Shown piece by piece: positions 10,791-21,027 of a stretch of 25,432 nt of DNA. How positions within the stretch are numbered: the first letter of the stretch is position 1; every line of letters starts with the position of its first letter. The DNA is from a virus. The position numbers and the translations under genes are program-made. The stretch covers positions 1 to 25,432 of the IMG/VR virus record IMGVR_UViG_3300009790_000059; one strand, written 5' to 3'. The notes beneath the pieces are model-generated. The model was not told the DNA's origin. It searched no databases and saw only the letters and a program-made list of their open reading frames with translations.

Positions 10791-13700
10791 ACTGTCTCGT
10801 TGGTGGCAAGATAACCACCACCACTTTCATTTGGTAGGTCAGCAGTATCTAGCTGACTAACATAATGATTTATGGAAGGATAACCAATATTAAAGATATA
10901 ATCATTGGTTGCAACCATACTCTGTGCTTGATCTTCAAAAGTACGTAACTCTAGATCAAACCCCTCAAACTCCTGAATAGTATATGCGGAAACTGATATA
11001 CCACCAGTAGATAATATATCACCAGTAGTCATGAACTTAGCACCTTCCCACTGAAGGAACCTTGGTCCCAATGTTCCCTGTTCATATACTGTCTGATAGT
11101 TGATTCTACGTAAATCAACAAATCCCATATTATATAATGCTTTTTTCTCCATAGGTAGTTGTATACCTCCACCTCCAATAGGATTACCATCACCAGGACT
11201 ACCATCTGGACGTACTCTTCTGTTACCATACTGATCAATCTCAATAACAGGTAATCTTACTTGAACAATAGTTTCAGTTTCAAGTTCTAAAGTTATTTGT
11301 TTCTCAACAACACTTGGAGCAGGTATAGATGCTATTACTGGTGGATAATAAGTATGTATTTGTTGAGTAATAGGTTTAATATCTACACCAGATGAAGTTT
11401 GTATAATAGCAGTAATCTTCTGCTTAAATCCTTCTGGAGTAGTAATTGCCATATTAAGGTTACCCAACCCAGGACCAACCTCAACACCCTTGAATCTAGT
11501 AACTTCTGAATAAACAGCAACAGGAGATGGATATACAATACTAGGATTGAATTTTAAAGTAAATGTACTCGCAATTTTCCTACCACGCTGTTTAATGATC
11601 TTATATTGCCTTGCTGTAACAATCTTTGGTTCTTGTGTATAACCACTACCAGCATTAGTTAATACAATATCAATAATATGACCATCAGAAACTATTACTT
11701 CTGCTGTTGCCCCACCACCATTTTGATCAACAGGTATAAAATGTAGTACAGGTGTACTATCGTAACCATAAGCAGTTGATCCTTTAGTAACCTTCCATTC
11801 AGATTCTATAAGTTCTATGGTTGCTCTATTCCATGAAATAGAAGAAACCTTACCACCATCAATTTCACATGTTGCACTAAGTCCAACACCCCTTGTGTCA
11901 CCTGCATAATTGGTTGTGATAATTGTCCCAAAGAAATTAGTGGACACTTCATCTTGTGGCACATAGGTCTTAGGATTTACATACCTAGGTAATCCATTAA
12001 TTGTTCTGTAGTCATCTTCACCATCAATCTTAACTATATCACCATCATTTACATTTGATAATAGTCTATTCCTTACATAGAAAGCTTCATCTGCTCTTGG
12101 AGTACCATATAACCACCTAGCAGAATTTCTCTGCATTCTATAGTTCTGATCACTGTCTCTAACAACTGCTATGGTAGTAGTTACACCAGTAAGTTCGTAC
12201 TCATCAGCAAAATCAGAAGATCTAGCAAAGAAAATACTAGAACCATCTAAATCTGGATTATTACCAACCAAAGTAATAATTAACTTCTGATCTGTAGTTG
12301 TATAAGTCTTAACATTACCAAGCATACGCTTAGTTCCACCAATCTTTTGGTATGCTACTTGGAAATAATCATATGATAAACCATACCAATCTCTCCAAGC
12401 ACCAAAAGTATTAGGAGAACCTGCATCACAAGTAAGAATAATTTCATTAAAGTATTGTCCTGCTTCAAAATCATATAAAGTCATAGCAGGATCAATATCT
12501 CTACCATAAAGAATGATAATCTCTACATTGTTTCCTTTCTTTATCTTCTTATTAAATGTAATAGCAGGTCCAACAATATTGTAAGAATCCTCTTCTCTTT
12601 GTAAGACACCATCAATAAAGACCATTGCAAGTCTTGTATCATTTATTATTTTTACTTTTTTATCTGGATCCAATATCAAGTAAGGTCCAGCAGAATCTGC
12701 TTCTGTAATAGAACATCTAAGATAACTACCAATACCATGACCAAAGAACTTCTCAACTGCTAATGGTTCCTGAAGAGTCTTTGTATTCTCTGTTTGATTC
12801 CATATAGGTGCTGTATCAAATATAATTTTATTGGGAACCGCAGTTCTATCAATTGTATATGCAGGATTGTGTTGCAATACTCCACTTAATGCAATAAACA
12901 AATCTTCGTTAACCTGTGTGTCAACACCAGTTCCATCTTCATAATAAAGATCAAATATTTTATTTTCTCCATCAAAATAATCAGGATTAGTTAATGTAGC
13001 AGAGTTTTCTCCATTAGTTAATATTAATGCTAGGACATTAGATAATGTATCTAAAGCGGAAAGAACATCAGCACACTTATTTACAGGATTATCCTGTAAG
13101 ATATGAGTATTCTCATATCCATCTTCTAATTCATTATTAACTGCTTTCTTAGCAAGACCGACAGCATATTGATATGCTTCTACTGCTGCTTCTAATTCGG
13201 AAGTCTTATCACCTGTTGCTGCATCAGTAAGAATTCCAGTTCCAGTTAAAGAAGAAAGAACACCACCAGTATAATACTTCTTACCAGCAGATACTGTCTT
13301 CCAGTTTCCACCAAATCTTATATCATGTGACCATGCATCTAAAATTTGACCTATATCCCTAGAACATTTACCTTCTGTAACATTCCAAGGTAACTCAGGA
13401 TATTTAGATTTTATATGAGCAATAGTCTTATCTACTATAGTACTCCTATTACGTTCAATCTGATTAGCAGAGTCAATCCATCTACCACTTCTTTGGAATA
13501 TGTTCTTAATCTTTTTAAGATGCTTTTGATTTAAAGTATTATCCTTAAATTGGAAATATCTTCCATAGAAAGCAACACTAGGAATAGATTGACCACCCTT
13601 AACTCTTGATCCAAGAGGAGGTTGTGCAAAGGTTATCTTATCTTCATTAACAGTATAAGATATACCTGGTTCTTGTAATATACCATCAAGAGTAATTACA

Positions 13701-16700
13701 AGAGCTTGTTCATTATATGGTCTAATAGAGTTTCCATTAGCATCAACCATATTGAATAATGTTCTTCCTTCTAGATTTCCTTTGTTTGTCAATCCACCAT
13801 CAAAAGGAAGATTTAGGAATACATTACCAGCAGTAATCTCAGCAGTATTGATAGCATCTATAGAAATAGATCCAACACCCTTTTCCACTATAGTTGGTTG
13901 AACAGTTACAATACTTTGAGTTAACTGTCTTCTAGTACTTTCTACAGTAATCTTATTAACTGATGGATCCCATAGTTGTATAACACTAGTCTTAGAAGAG
14001 ACAGTATCACTACTCATCTTAACTTCAGCAGAACTATTAATAAGCACTTCTCCAAATAATTGGAATCCTGCTGGATGAGTAGTTTCCTTAATTAATTTTC
14101 TCCATACATCAATGGAGGTTTCTGATTTAATTGTGTATGAGTAATCTTGATAATAATAAGAATCTGTGATCCTTTGATTGGAATCACCAATCTTACCACT
14201 ATCAGATTTGTAATACCCCATATTATCAAAATATGTTTTAATAACAGGAGAATACTCTGTATATGAAATACTTAAGACATTAGCAGTATTATTCTTAGCA
14301 AGTCCTTTAATTTCTTTATCTTTTCTTAAGATTCCTTGTATTCTATCAACAACTAGAATATTAGATCCACTTATCCAAGAAGTTACTCTTGCCCTTGCAA
14401 CCTCAACAGAACCAGATTTTTGAACTATCGTCTCACCAATACTAAAAGCATCTTTATTAAAATTGGATAAAATAAGAATGTAATTGGAAGTGAAAGTTGA
14501 ACTTAATGTATTATCATTATGATAAGATCCACCATTATTGATTATCTTTATATTCCTAGGTGTACCAATATCAGTACTTGATAAGAAACATTCTACATTT
14601 TTATCAAGTACTCCATCTACATCAAATATTCCTGTTACAATAGGAATCCTTTTATAATCAACTCCAATACTAGTAATTTTAACAGAATTTATTTCACCAA
14701 CAGATGTTAATGATTTAGAAACATATTTGATTGATCCACTGCCATCATTAGTAGCTACTATACCAGTTGAATAAAGAATTTTTGTTGGTGTAACATATAT
14801 TACACTTTTTGTTCCCTGTAAAGGATCGTTGATAACATTTAAATAAGAATTTTCAGAATCAACTACACCATCTCTATCATAGTAATAGTATTTGATATAT
14901 GGTGATGGTTTTCTCTCATCATAAACATTTGTTGTTGTTCTAGATCCATAACCCAATTTTAATTCAACAATATTATTTTGCTCTGTTTTTTCTGGTGTAA
15001 CTAAATTGAAATTAATACTAGGTGATATATCAAACCCAACACCTGCCATTGATGTATGACTTATATCAAATTTATATTTGTAATACTTTTTAATATCAAT
15101 CTGTTTATTTCTTTCGCCATCAATTTCAAAATAATAATTTGCATTAGTAATACTTGAAATTTCTACAAGTCTCTTATCTCCATTAGCGTCTGGTTTATCA
15201 AAGAAAGTAGAACTCAAAGAAAGTTCATTTATAGTAGATAACGTTTCGTTAGTATCCCAAGATATAACCAATTTATGAGTATCTGAATCATAAGAAACTA
15301 CAGAACCATCTTCAACTCCAAATCCTACAGGCAATCCATATCCACCACCATATAAAGTAACAGAAGCACCATTAAAATGATTTACTGCTACTGTGTTCTT
15401 TTGACCTCTTTGAACGGTAAAAACATTTGATGCTCTAGACTGAACTAATACAATCTCATCACCAACATTTAAATAATCTCCTTGTTTTATAGCATTACCA
15501 TTATCAATAACCAATTTTGTGTTATCTGATGCAAATCCAACATGATCAACACGAACTAGTAATTCAGCAGTATTTACATTAGATTTAAATACAACATTAG
15601 TGCCTATACTAAGTTCATCTCCTATTAAATAACCAGTTCCTTTATCAGTTATCTGTATATCATAAACTATATTATCTGATGAAACTTTAATTGTACCTTT
15701 TGCACCTGATCCTTTTCCACCAATCAAGTTTACATTGGTATATTCACCTTGTGTATAATCAGCACCTCCATTTAATATAGATATTTTACCTATTCCATCA
15801 TCAGTGAGAACCCTTGCTATGACAGGGTTTTTAAGGACTACATCTTGATATATTTTTTTCTTTACAATATATGTTGTAGTAGTGTTTGCATCATCAGGAT
15901 CAATATCAATATCAATTGATTCTCCAACACCAACACCATGAGAATTATCTGTAGTTAATAATGCTACATTATCTGTTATATTAAAGATCGGCAAATTTTC
16001 ACTTAAATTTGCAATAGATACAATTTTTGCTCCAGGAGTGTTTAACAAATTGGAACTGGTTAAGAAATAAGTCCCATCAACAACAAAACCAGTATCTGTA
16101 ACCTTTACCTTTACTGTATTTTGTGCAGATGTTGATTCTAATATCTCTCCAGCAGCAATAGGAGCATTTACCCCATCACTTAAAGAAAGAATAGCACCCT
16201 TTGTATAAGTAACATTTATATCAAGTATCAATGATAAGACTTTAGTACTTGATGATAGTACATCAGTACTATTAATAGTACCTGAGACATTTTCTATAGC
16301 AAAGTTCCTTCCTGAAAATACATTACCAACTATCTTACCATTAGCACCAGTTACACCCTGAGTAATAGTATCACCATCAAATAGGTAAGCAGTACTAGAA
16401 AGGTCTACATACAAGACCTTAGATTGCTGAGAATCTATTGATGTTACAGTCTTACCCTTCACAGAGTCTACTTCACCAGAAGCACCATACCCTCCAGTAT
16501 TACTATCATCTATTGATAATTTACAACCAACAGAAAAATTATTACCACTATTTGTTATTAAAGCTGAAGATACACTTCCTCTATTTGTATCTTCAATCTT
16601 AGCTATAGTTAAATCACCATTATTATCAATATCCGATGTTCTTAATCTCTTTGCTTTCTTTGGAATATCTGTCTGTGATATTGAAGAATTGCAATTAGAG

Positions 16701-19225
16701 TCTAAAGGAAGTGAATAATAATTAACTCCTATAATATAAGGAAATACTGGTTTATCTAAACCATCAACGGTAACAAAATATGCATATGTACCATTAGGAT
16801 ATTCTGGTGTTACACAATACCTTCCATTATTAGCATCTAGATGACCACTTTCATCCTCATAAACATAATCATTAATATAGGTTCCAATAGGATCACTAGG
16901 ACCACCATCTCTAGAAGTAAGAGCAGTATAACTAGAATGCATTCTAACAATATCAGAACCTACATCTAGTGGGTTTTCATAACCATAAGCACCATATATG
17001 GGATTGCCATCATAAGCAAACCCTAAGATAGGTGAGTGAGTAGACCCAGTATCATTTGCTCTTAATGTAGTAGGAGAAGCATAATAGGCATATCCAGTTC
17101 CCATTTCAGGTGAGAAGTTTTTAAAGAAATAACCATTATCAGAATCAAGGTTGTTTACATTCTTGAAATACCTATCCTTTCTCCATTCCTTAATTGTGGC
17201 AATAGCGGTTGCACTAGATCCAACAGGAATTACTTGTAATGATATATTATTCTGTGTGTAAAGACTTCCTCCATTGTTTTTAACAAACCCAGTGATTTCT
17301 CCTATATTTGATACTTCAGCAGTAAAATCTGCAAACCTTCCTTTTCCTGCACCATCAATTATTCTAATAATGGGTGGTGATGAATAATACTCACCAGGAT
17401 GATTAATTGTAATACTTGTTACTTCACCTGCTGTAACAACTGGTGTTAGAAGAGCACCTCTACCAGATAAAATTTCAACAGTAGGATTCTCCGTATAATT
17501 ACCAACATCTTCAATACGTATAGATTCAACAACTTGTCCAGCAAGTTTAGCAGTTGCTTTGTTTGGAAGACCATTAACTAATACAAATGGTGCTTTACTA
17601 TAACCATTTCCTCTATTACCTACAGTAATTTTTTGTAGGGGACCATTATAAACTACATCTTCATCCTTATAACCTACAAAAGGTACGCCATTAATTGCAA
17701 TACCAATATCCCTATACTTAGTCTCATATGTCTCAGTAATTGAGATAGCATCTTTTCGTATTATCTTTAATAATTTTTGATCTTGTAAATCTGTAGGTGG
17801 TGTTCCTGTTCCAATATCATGTGATGGAAATCCTGAAGAAGCAATGTAATATCCTTCACCATCTTGATATATTGCTGAAACATTAGAAGGTAAATCTGCA
17901 ACACTAGCAATTTGGGGATCTGTACTGCTGAATATCCATCTTGTGTTATTTTGTGCATCAACGATCTTTACATCATTTGTAATAAAACCAGGTTTTGATA
18001 TTTCAATAACATCATTTGGATTTGAATATGGTACTTTTACAGTAGGTTCTACATTATAGAGAACACCATAAACTAATAGATCAACATCATCAGTACCAAC
18101 ATTAGCTCCATATGTTACAGAAGTACCAATTGGGTAAGTTCCAGTGCCTGACCTAGTTTTTATTACGAATTGATTTATATTTTTATTTTCATATGTTATG
18201 GTTTCCCCACCTATATTGAATTCTCCTTTAGAATCCCATGCAATTGTGGAAAAAACATTAACTCTACCACCAATACCAAGAGAATTATTAAGTTCTTTAG
18301 TTATTTTTGTCCTTGAAGCAATCTTAAACTCACCATTTACAGTTGCTTCATTAAGAATAATCTCATATAACTCTTCACCATCAAATTTACCAGAATATCT
18401 AACATTATCAACTACAGCAGATGCATAAGAACCTTCAATATCCTGTACTATCTTCTTACCAATTAAATTTGTTGGTGTTCCCGAAACAACTTTTACCTTA
18501 AGTGAATATGACTGTATCCAATTAGATTCTGAAGGTTTTAAAGTAAACTCTCTTGGGTATGCAACTTCAGGATCTGTTCCACCAAGATCAACTAAACACT
18601 TAAATATAAATTTAATTGAATTGTCTGTTCCCTTTGATTGGTAAAAAGAACTAATATTTTTAATAAGAGTTCTCTTGTCTACATTACCTTTTAAATACTC
18701 TTCTGGAAAATCAGACAGATACTGCTTTTCAAAACTTTTTATAAATGCATATAAGAATAGATTACTGATATTACTTACTGTAGATCCATCTACATGACTT
18801 GCAGATTGTGTAGTAATAAAAGTACTTTTCTCGTAAAGATCACCTAAAGTACTATTACCACTTACTCCACGACTAACTTCTAAAAATTCTGTATTTGTCC
18901 TACTAGTATAGAAACATATTTCATCATCTATTTGAATATATCCACCTTGCTCTGGAAATGAAGTAGCATCATCTACAACAATAGTAGTATCTGAATCAAG
19001 AACCAATCCATTTAATGTAGTACTTTGTACTAATAGATTTTTTTCATAAAAATCAATATCACGATATGTTGCAAGATTGTTGACAATATCTAATGGTTGT
19101 CCTTGAATCTCTAACTGCTCATAATACTTTTGTACAAACTTACTAAAAAGTTCATACTCTTCGTTAATAAAATCAGGTAATTGAGACTCAATTAAAGTTG
19201 AGACTTTATTCGCAGATTTAGGCAC
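10622..19225 (-). CDS. Giant baseplate wedge protein in the gp7 position, 2867 aa, modular
   Basis: The gene lies between gp6 and gp8, the place of gene 7 in T4, but is nearly three times as long as T4 gp7 (1032 aa); the gp7 assignment rests on position. The start is GTG: its G is the last base of the gp6 stop (TAGTG), a one-base overlap that suggests coupled translation. The N-terminal 75 residues (SANKVSTLIESQLPDFINEE, then FSKFVQKYYEQLEIQGQP) look like the conserved head of marine T4-like structural proteins. Then come four 'GxExIxY...RG' modules (residues about 92-140, 330-370, 1250-1295 and the C-terminus), glycine-tyrosine beta repeats (530-690), a degenerate YHYH-like domain (about 680-850) and three 'DGxLQ' modules (about 1830-2245), the first two separated by a helical segment (about 1893-2085). 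There is no enzyme motif. The frame is intact, with no frameshift. Confidence 0.9.
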   Translation of the reverse strand: MPKSANKVSTLIESQLPDFINEEYELFSKFVQKYYEQLEIQGQPLDIVNNLATYRDIDFYEKNLLVQSTTLNGLVLDSDTTIVVDDATSFPEQGGYIQIDDEICFYTSRTNTEFLEVSRGVSGNSTLGDLYEKSTFITTQSASHVDGSTVSNISNLFLYAFIKSFEKQYLSDFPEEYLKGNVDKRTLIKNISSFYQSKGTDNSIKFIFKCLVDLGGTDPEVAYPREFTLKPSESNWIQSYSLKVKVVSGTPTNLIGKKIVQDIEGSYASAVVDNVRYSGKFDGEELYEIILNEATVNGEFKIASRTKITKELNNSLGIGGRVNVFSTIAWDSKGEFNIGGETITYENKNINQFVIKTRSGTGTYPIGTSVTYGANVGTDDVDLLVYGVLYNVEPTVKVPYSNPNDVIEISKPGFITNDVKIVDAQNNTRWIFSSTDPQIASVADLPSNVSAIYQDGEGYYIASSGFPSHDIGTGTPPTDLQDQKLLKIIRKDAISITETYETKYRDIGIAINGVPFVGYKDEDVVYNGPLQKITVGNRGNGYSKAPFVLVNGLPNKATAKLAGQVVESIRIEDVGNYTENPTVEILSGRGALLTPVVTAGEVTSITINHPGEYYSSPPIIRIIDGAGKGRFADFTAEVSNIGEITGFVKNNGGSLYTQNNISLQVIPVGSSATAIATIKEWRKDRYFKNVNNLDSDNGYFFKNFSPEMGTGYAYYASPTTLRANDTGSTHSPILGFAYDGNPIYGAYGYENPLDVGSDIVRMHSSYTALTSRDGGPSDPIGTYINDYVYEDESGHLDANNGRYCVTPEYPNGTYAYFVTVDGLDKPVFPYIIGVNYYSLPLDSNCNSSISQTDIPKKAKRLRTSDIDNNGDLTIAKIEDTNRGSVSSALITNSGNNFSVGCKLSIDDSNTGGYGASGEVDSVKGKTVTSIDSQQSKVLYVDLSSTAYLFDGDTITQGVTGANGKIVGNVFSGRNFAIENVSGTINSTDVLSSSTKVLSLILDINVTYTKGAILSLSDGVNAPIAAGEILESTSAQNTVKVKVTDTGFVVDGTYFLTSSNLLNTPGAKIVSIANLSENLPIFNITDNVALLTTDNSHGVGVGESIDIDIDPDDANTTTTYIVKKKIYQDVVLKNPVIARVLTDDGIGKISILNGGADYTQGEYTNVNLIGGKGSGAKGTIKVSSDNIVYDIQITDKGTGYLIGDELSIGTNVVFKSNVNTAELLVRVDHVGFASDNTKLVIDNGNAIKQGDYLNVGDEIVLVQSRASNVFTVQRGQKNTVAVNHFNGASVTLYGGGYGLPVGFGVEDGSVVSYDSDTHKLVISWDTNETLSTINELSLSSTFFDKPDANGDKRLVEISSITNANYYFEIDGERNKQIDIKKYYKYKFDISHTSMAGVGFDISPSINFNLVTPEKTEQNNIVELKLGYGSRTTTNVYDERKPSPYIKYYYYDRDGVVDSENSYLNVINDPLQGTKSVIYVTPTKILYSTGIVATNDGSGSIKYVSKSLTSVGEINSVKITSIGVDYKRIPIVTGIFDVDGVLDKNVECFLSSTDIGTPRNIKIINNGGSYHNDNTLSSTFTSNYILILSNFNKDAFSIGETIVQKSGSVEVARARVTSWISGSNILVVDRIQGILRKDKEIKGLAKNNTANVLSISYTEYSPVIKTYFDNMGYYKSDSGKIGDSNQRITDSYYYQDYSYTIKSETSIDVWRKLIKETTHPAGFQLFGEVLINSSAEVKMSSDTVSSKTSVIQLWDPSVNKITVESTRRQLTQSIVTVQPTIVEKGVGSISIDAINTAEITAGNVFLNLPFDGGLTNKGNLEGRTLFNMVDANGNSIRPYNEQALVITLDGILQEPGISYTVNEDKITFAQPPLGSRVKGGQSIPSVAFYGRYFQFKDNTLNQKHLKKIKNIFQRSGRWIDSANQIERNRSTIVDKTIAHIKSKYPELPWNVTEGKCSRDIGQILDAWSHDIRFGGNWKTVSAGKKYYTGGVLSSLTGTGILTDAATGDKTSELEAAVEAYQYAVGLAKKAVNNELEDGYENTHILQDNPVNKCADVLSALDTLSNVLALILTNGENSATLTNPDYFDGENKIFDLYYEDGTGVDTQVNEDLFIALSGVLQHNPAYTIDRTAVPNKIIFDTAPIWNQTENTKTLQEPLAVEKFFGHGIGSYLRCSITEADSAGPYLILDPDKKVKIINDTRLAMVFIDGVLQREEDSYNIVGPAITFNKKIKKGNNVEIIILYGRDIDPAMTLYDFEAGQYFNEIILTCDAGSPNTFGAWRDWYGLSYDYFQVAYQKIGGTKRMLGNVKTYTTTDQKLIITLVGNNPDLDGSSIFFARSSDFADEYELTGVTTTIAVVRDSDQNYRMQRNSARWLYGTPRADEAFYVRNRLLSNVNDGDIVKIDGEDDYRTINGLPRYVNPKTYVPQDEVSTNFFGTIITTNYAGDTRGVGLSATCEIDGGKVSSISWNRATIELIESEWKVTKGSTAYGYDSTPVLHFIPVDQNGGGATAEVIVSDGHIIDIVLTNAGSGYTQEPKIVTARQYKIIKQRGRKIASTFTLKFNPSIVYPSPVAVYSEVTRFKGVEVGPGLGNLNMAITTPEGFKQKITAIIQTSSGVDIKPITQQIHTYYPPVIASIPAPSVVEKQITLELETETIVQVRLPVIEIDQYGNRRVRPDGSPGDGNPIGGGGIQLPMEKKALYNMGFVDLRRINYQTVYEQGTLGPRFLQWEGAKFMTTGDILSTGGISVSAYTIQEFEGFDLELRTFEDQAQSMVATNDYIFNIGYPSINHYVSQLDTADLPNESGGGYLATNETVYANTTNFPASGTILLGREQISYTSKMNDRFLGCTRGVNNTPIESHTIGEYLRNAL
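12495..13744 (-). repeat. Three DGxLQ beta modules, first two separated by a helical segment
   Basis: Within the gp7-position protein, three stretches share a pattern: VITLDGILQEPGISYTVNED (about 13690), FIALSGVLQHNPAYTIDRT (about 12890) and MVFIDGVLQREEDSYNIVG (about 12610). Each is followed by an I-x-F strand and then, in copies one and three, by F/LYGR. Related 'NGILQ' wording occurs in T4 gp10. Between copies one and two (about 12970-13550) lies a helical region of some 190 residues (IGQILDAWSHDIRFGGNW, then LEAAVEAYQYAVGLAKKAV) quite unlike the beta modules on either side. Confidence 0.6.
16680..17190 (-). other. YHYH-like domain inside the gp7-position protein (degenerate signature)
   Basis: Residues about 680-850 contain HSPILGFAYDGNPIYGAYGY, then about 60 residues later LDANNGRYCVTPEYPNGTYA followed by YFVT and FPYIIG. 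This is the order of blocks I recall for the YHYH domain family (a G-[FY]-A-x-D-G-x-P-I-Y-G block, a C/N-G-R block, the YHYH tetrad, then FPY). Here the tetrad reads YAYF, so both histidines of the name-giving motif are gone. Family assignment is by memory of the pattern. Confidence 0.6.
17170..17640 (-). repeat. Glycine-tyrosine beta repeats
   Basis: Four units of about 35-45 residues follow one another: NRGNGYSKAPFVLVNG, DVGNYTENPTVEILSG, HPGEYYSSPPIIRIIDG and NNGGSLYTQNNISLQVI. Each is linked by a strand of the type 'G-x-V-x-x-I-x-I'. Single units occur in gp8 and several in the 2816-aa protein, so this is a shared building block of the three large proteins. Confidence 0.65.
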
Positions 19226-21027
19226 TACTCTTTATACGCAACGAATTTACTATTTGACACATCTACATCCAAATATGCCTCACGTTTTACTTCAATATCT
19301 TTATTAGCAGGTTTGACTCGCAATTCAACACGATTATCAGAAAAACTACTTTTTAGAATAGTGAAATCATAAAGTTGTATTTCACCTTTAGTATAATCAA
19401 CAGTTCCTATTGAATCATTCAATAGAACCTTTTCACCACTCAAGGAATCTAATCTATATAGGACTATTTTCCCATTTCTATCTTCTAGGTATGATGTATA
19501 ATTAGGATACTCAAAGACTGTCATACCAGTAGATGAAACTACAGGATTATCACAATCTATAAAGAAAGGATTTTGATAACACACTTCATAATATGAGGAT
19601 GAATTTATTTGTGCTATAAAATCTTTCCTTATAGTAATGTTAGTATCATTTGAATTGATAGAACGATCTGCATTATCAATAACACTAATAAATTTACTAT
19701 ATCTAAATTTACCATTAAATTTTTCTGTGCCAGAAGATAATAGATATTGCTGAACTCCAGTAGCAGCCTTTGCTGCCATCTCAGCAGGAAGTAACTTACT
19801 CTTTGTGGAATTGTAGTATATCTTACTATTCAACTCAACATATAAAATAGATGGATCAACAAATTCTGGTTTAATTGAAGCAACAGTATACTTCTTCAGT
19901 TCATTTGTTAATTCATTCTTAGTAAAAGATGATATTGATGGTGCATCTGTTGGTTTAATTGAAAGGAATACCTTACCATATGCAGGTGGTACTTGGTCTT
20001 CACCACCAAATACAATAATATCACTCACTGATGGATATATGTTTCTAACAATAGAAGCAAAGTCATTTGAAGTCACTGCTCTATTTTGAGATCCGTAGAA
20101 CTTAGGAGCATTATATTTGATATTATCAATACTCTCAATGTCTGCTCCACCAAGTGCATTCTGTATGACTGTCAATTCTGTTACATTATATGGTATTTGT
20201 ATCAATGAATTGCTTTCATTGACAATAGTTCCATTAAATCTAAAAGTTGATGCTCCATTGGTAACGTTACCATTTGTTACAACTGCACTTAATTCAACAA
20301 CTTGATTATCCTCAAGTTTTTTCCCTAATACACCATCACCAAAGAAGATTTCGTATTTCTCATCTTCTATTTCATTTACAAAATATACCTTATCATCTGA
20401 AGTGACATCTAATATATTATTTGCTTTGATGTACAGTTCAGATTCTGTTGAATTAATAGATTCATAAACCCTTACCTTAAGTGTACTAATATCAGTAGAA
20501 GGGTTATCAATAATAAATCTTTGATTGCTTGCACTAGAATCAACAGTTGTCAATGAGGTTATAAGAGATCCTTCGTAAATAGGTAAATTAGCAAACGATA
20601 CAGTACCATTAGTAACAATCTCTTTATAATCTTCTGTTACAATAAAACGATATAAACTACCATCATAGTTAGTAAGAAATCCACTACCTGCTTTTATAGT
20701 GACAGATACAGGAGAACTATTACTAAATGTAAGACTTAAGTTAACTGCTGCCTTAGGTGCAGTCTTTGATTTGGGAGAATACCCCAGTTGCTTTGCTAGA
20801 GAGACTACGTTATCCCTTAGAGACGCTGAATCAAGGAATAGTTCATTCACTACCATATTGGTATTGAACGCTGTGTAGTACGTATTATACGCCAATACAT
20901 CTAACAGTTGACTTATAGCAGATCCTTCAAAATCATAGTCAGTGAAGTCTGTTTGTGCTCTCATATAGTCTTTGAGAGCTGTCTTGATATCAATAAAGTC
21001 TAAGTTGTTTAACTGGGTGTATGGCAT
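19225..21027 (-). CDS. gp6: Baseplate wedge subunit gp6 (Baseplate_J / gp6 family)
   Basis: The 600-aa protein is close to the 660 aa of T4 gp6. The N-terminal part (LNNLDFIDIKTALKDYMRAQ, then YDFEGSAISQLLDVLAYNTY and LRDNVVSLAKQLGYSP) carries the features of gp6/gpJ-type wedge proteins: a helical start, the 'E/DGSAIxQLLDVLAYNTYY' stretch and the 'R-x-N-V-V-x-L-A-K-x-x-G-Y' stretch. The C-terminal third has the usual GEDQVPPAYGKVFLSIKP strand. gp6 dimers form the ring that joins wedges in the T4 baseplate, together with gp25 and gp53. The gene follows gp25 with a one-base overlap (TAATG) and is followed by the giant gene with another one-base overlap (TAGTG), so the three are almost certainly translated from one message. 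Confidence 0.95.
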   Translation of the reverse strand: MPYTQLNNLDFIDIKTALKDYMRAQTDFTDYDFEGSAISQLLDVLAYNTYYTAFNTNMVVNELFLDSASLRDNVVSLAKQLGYSPKSKTAPKAAVNLSLTFSNSSPVSVTIKAGSGFLTNYDGSLYRFIVTEDYKEIVTNGTVSFANLPIYEGSLITSLTTVDSSASNQRFIIDNPSTDISTLKVRVYESINSTESELYIKANNILDVTSDDKVYFVNEIEDEKYEIFFGDGVLGKKLEDNQVVELSAVVTNGNVTNGASTFRFNGTIVNESNSLIQIPYNVTELTVIQNALGGADIESIDNIKYNAPKFYGSQNRAVTSNDFASIVRNIYPSVSDIIVFGGEDQVPPAYGKVFLSIKPTDAPSISSFTKNELTNELKKYTVASIKPEFVDPSILYVELNSKIYYNSTKSKLLPAEMAAKAATGVQQYLLSSGTEKFNGKFRYSKFISVIDNADRSINSNDTNITIRKDFIAQINSSSYYEVCYQNPFFIDCDNPVVSSTGMTVFEYPNYTSYLEDRNGKIVLYRLDSLSGEKVLLNDSIGTVDYTKGEIQLYDFTILKSSFSDNRVELRVKPANKDIEVKREAYLDVDVSNSKFVAYKE

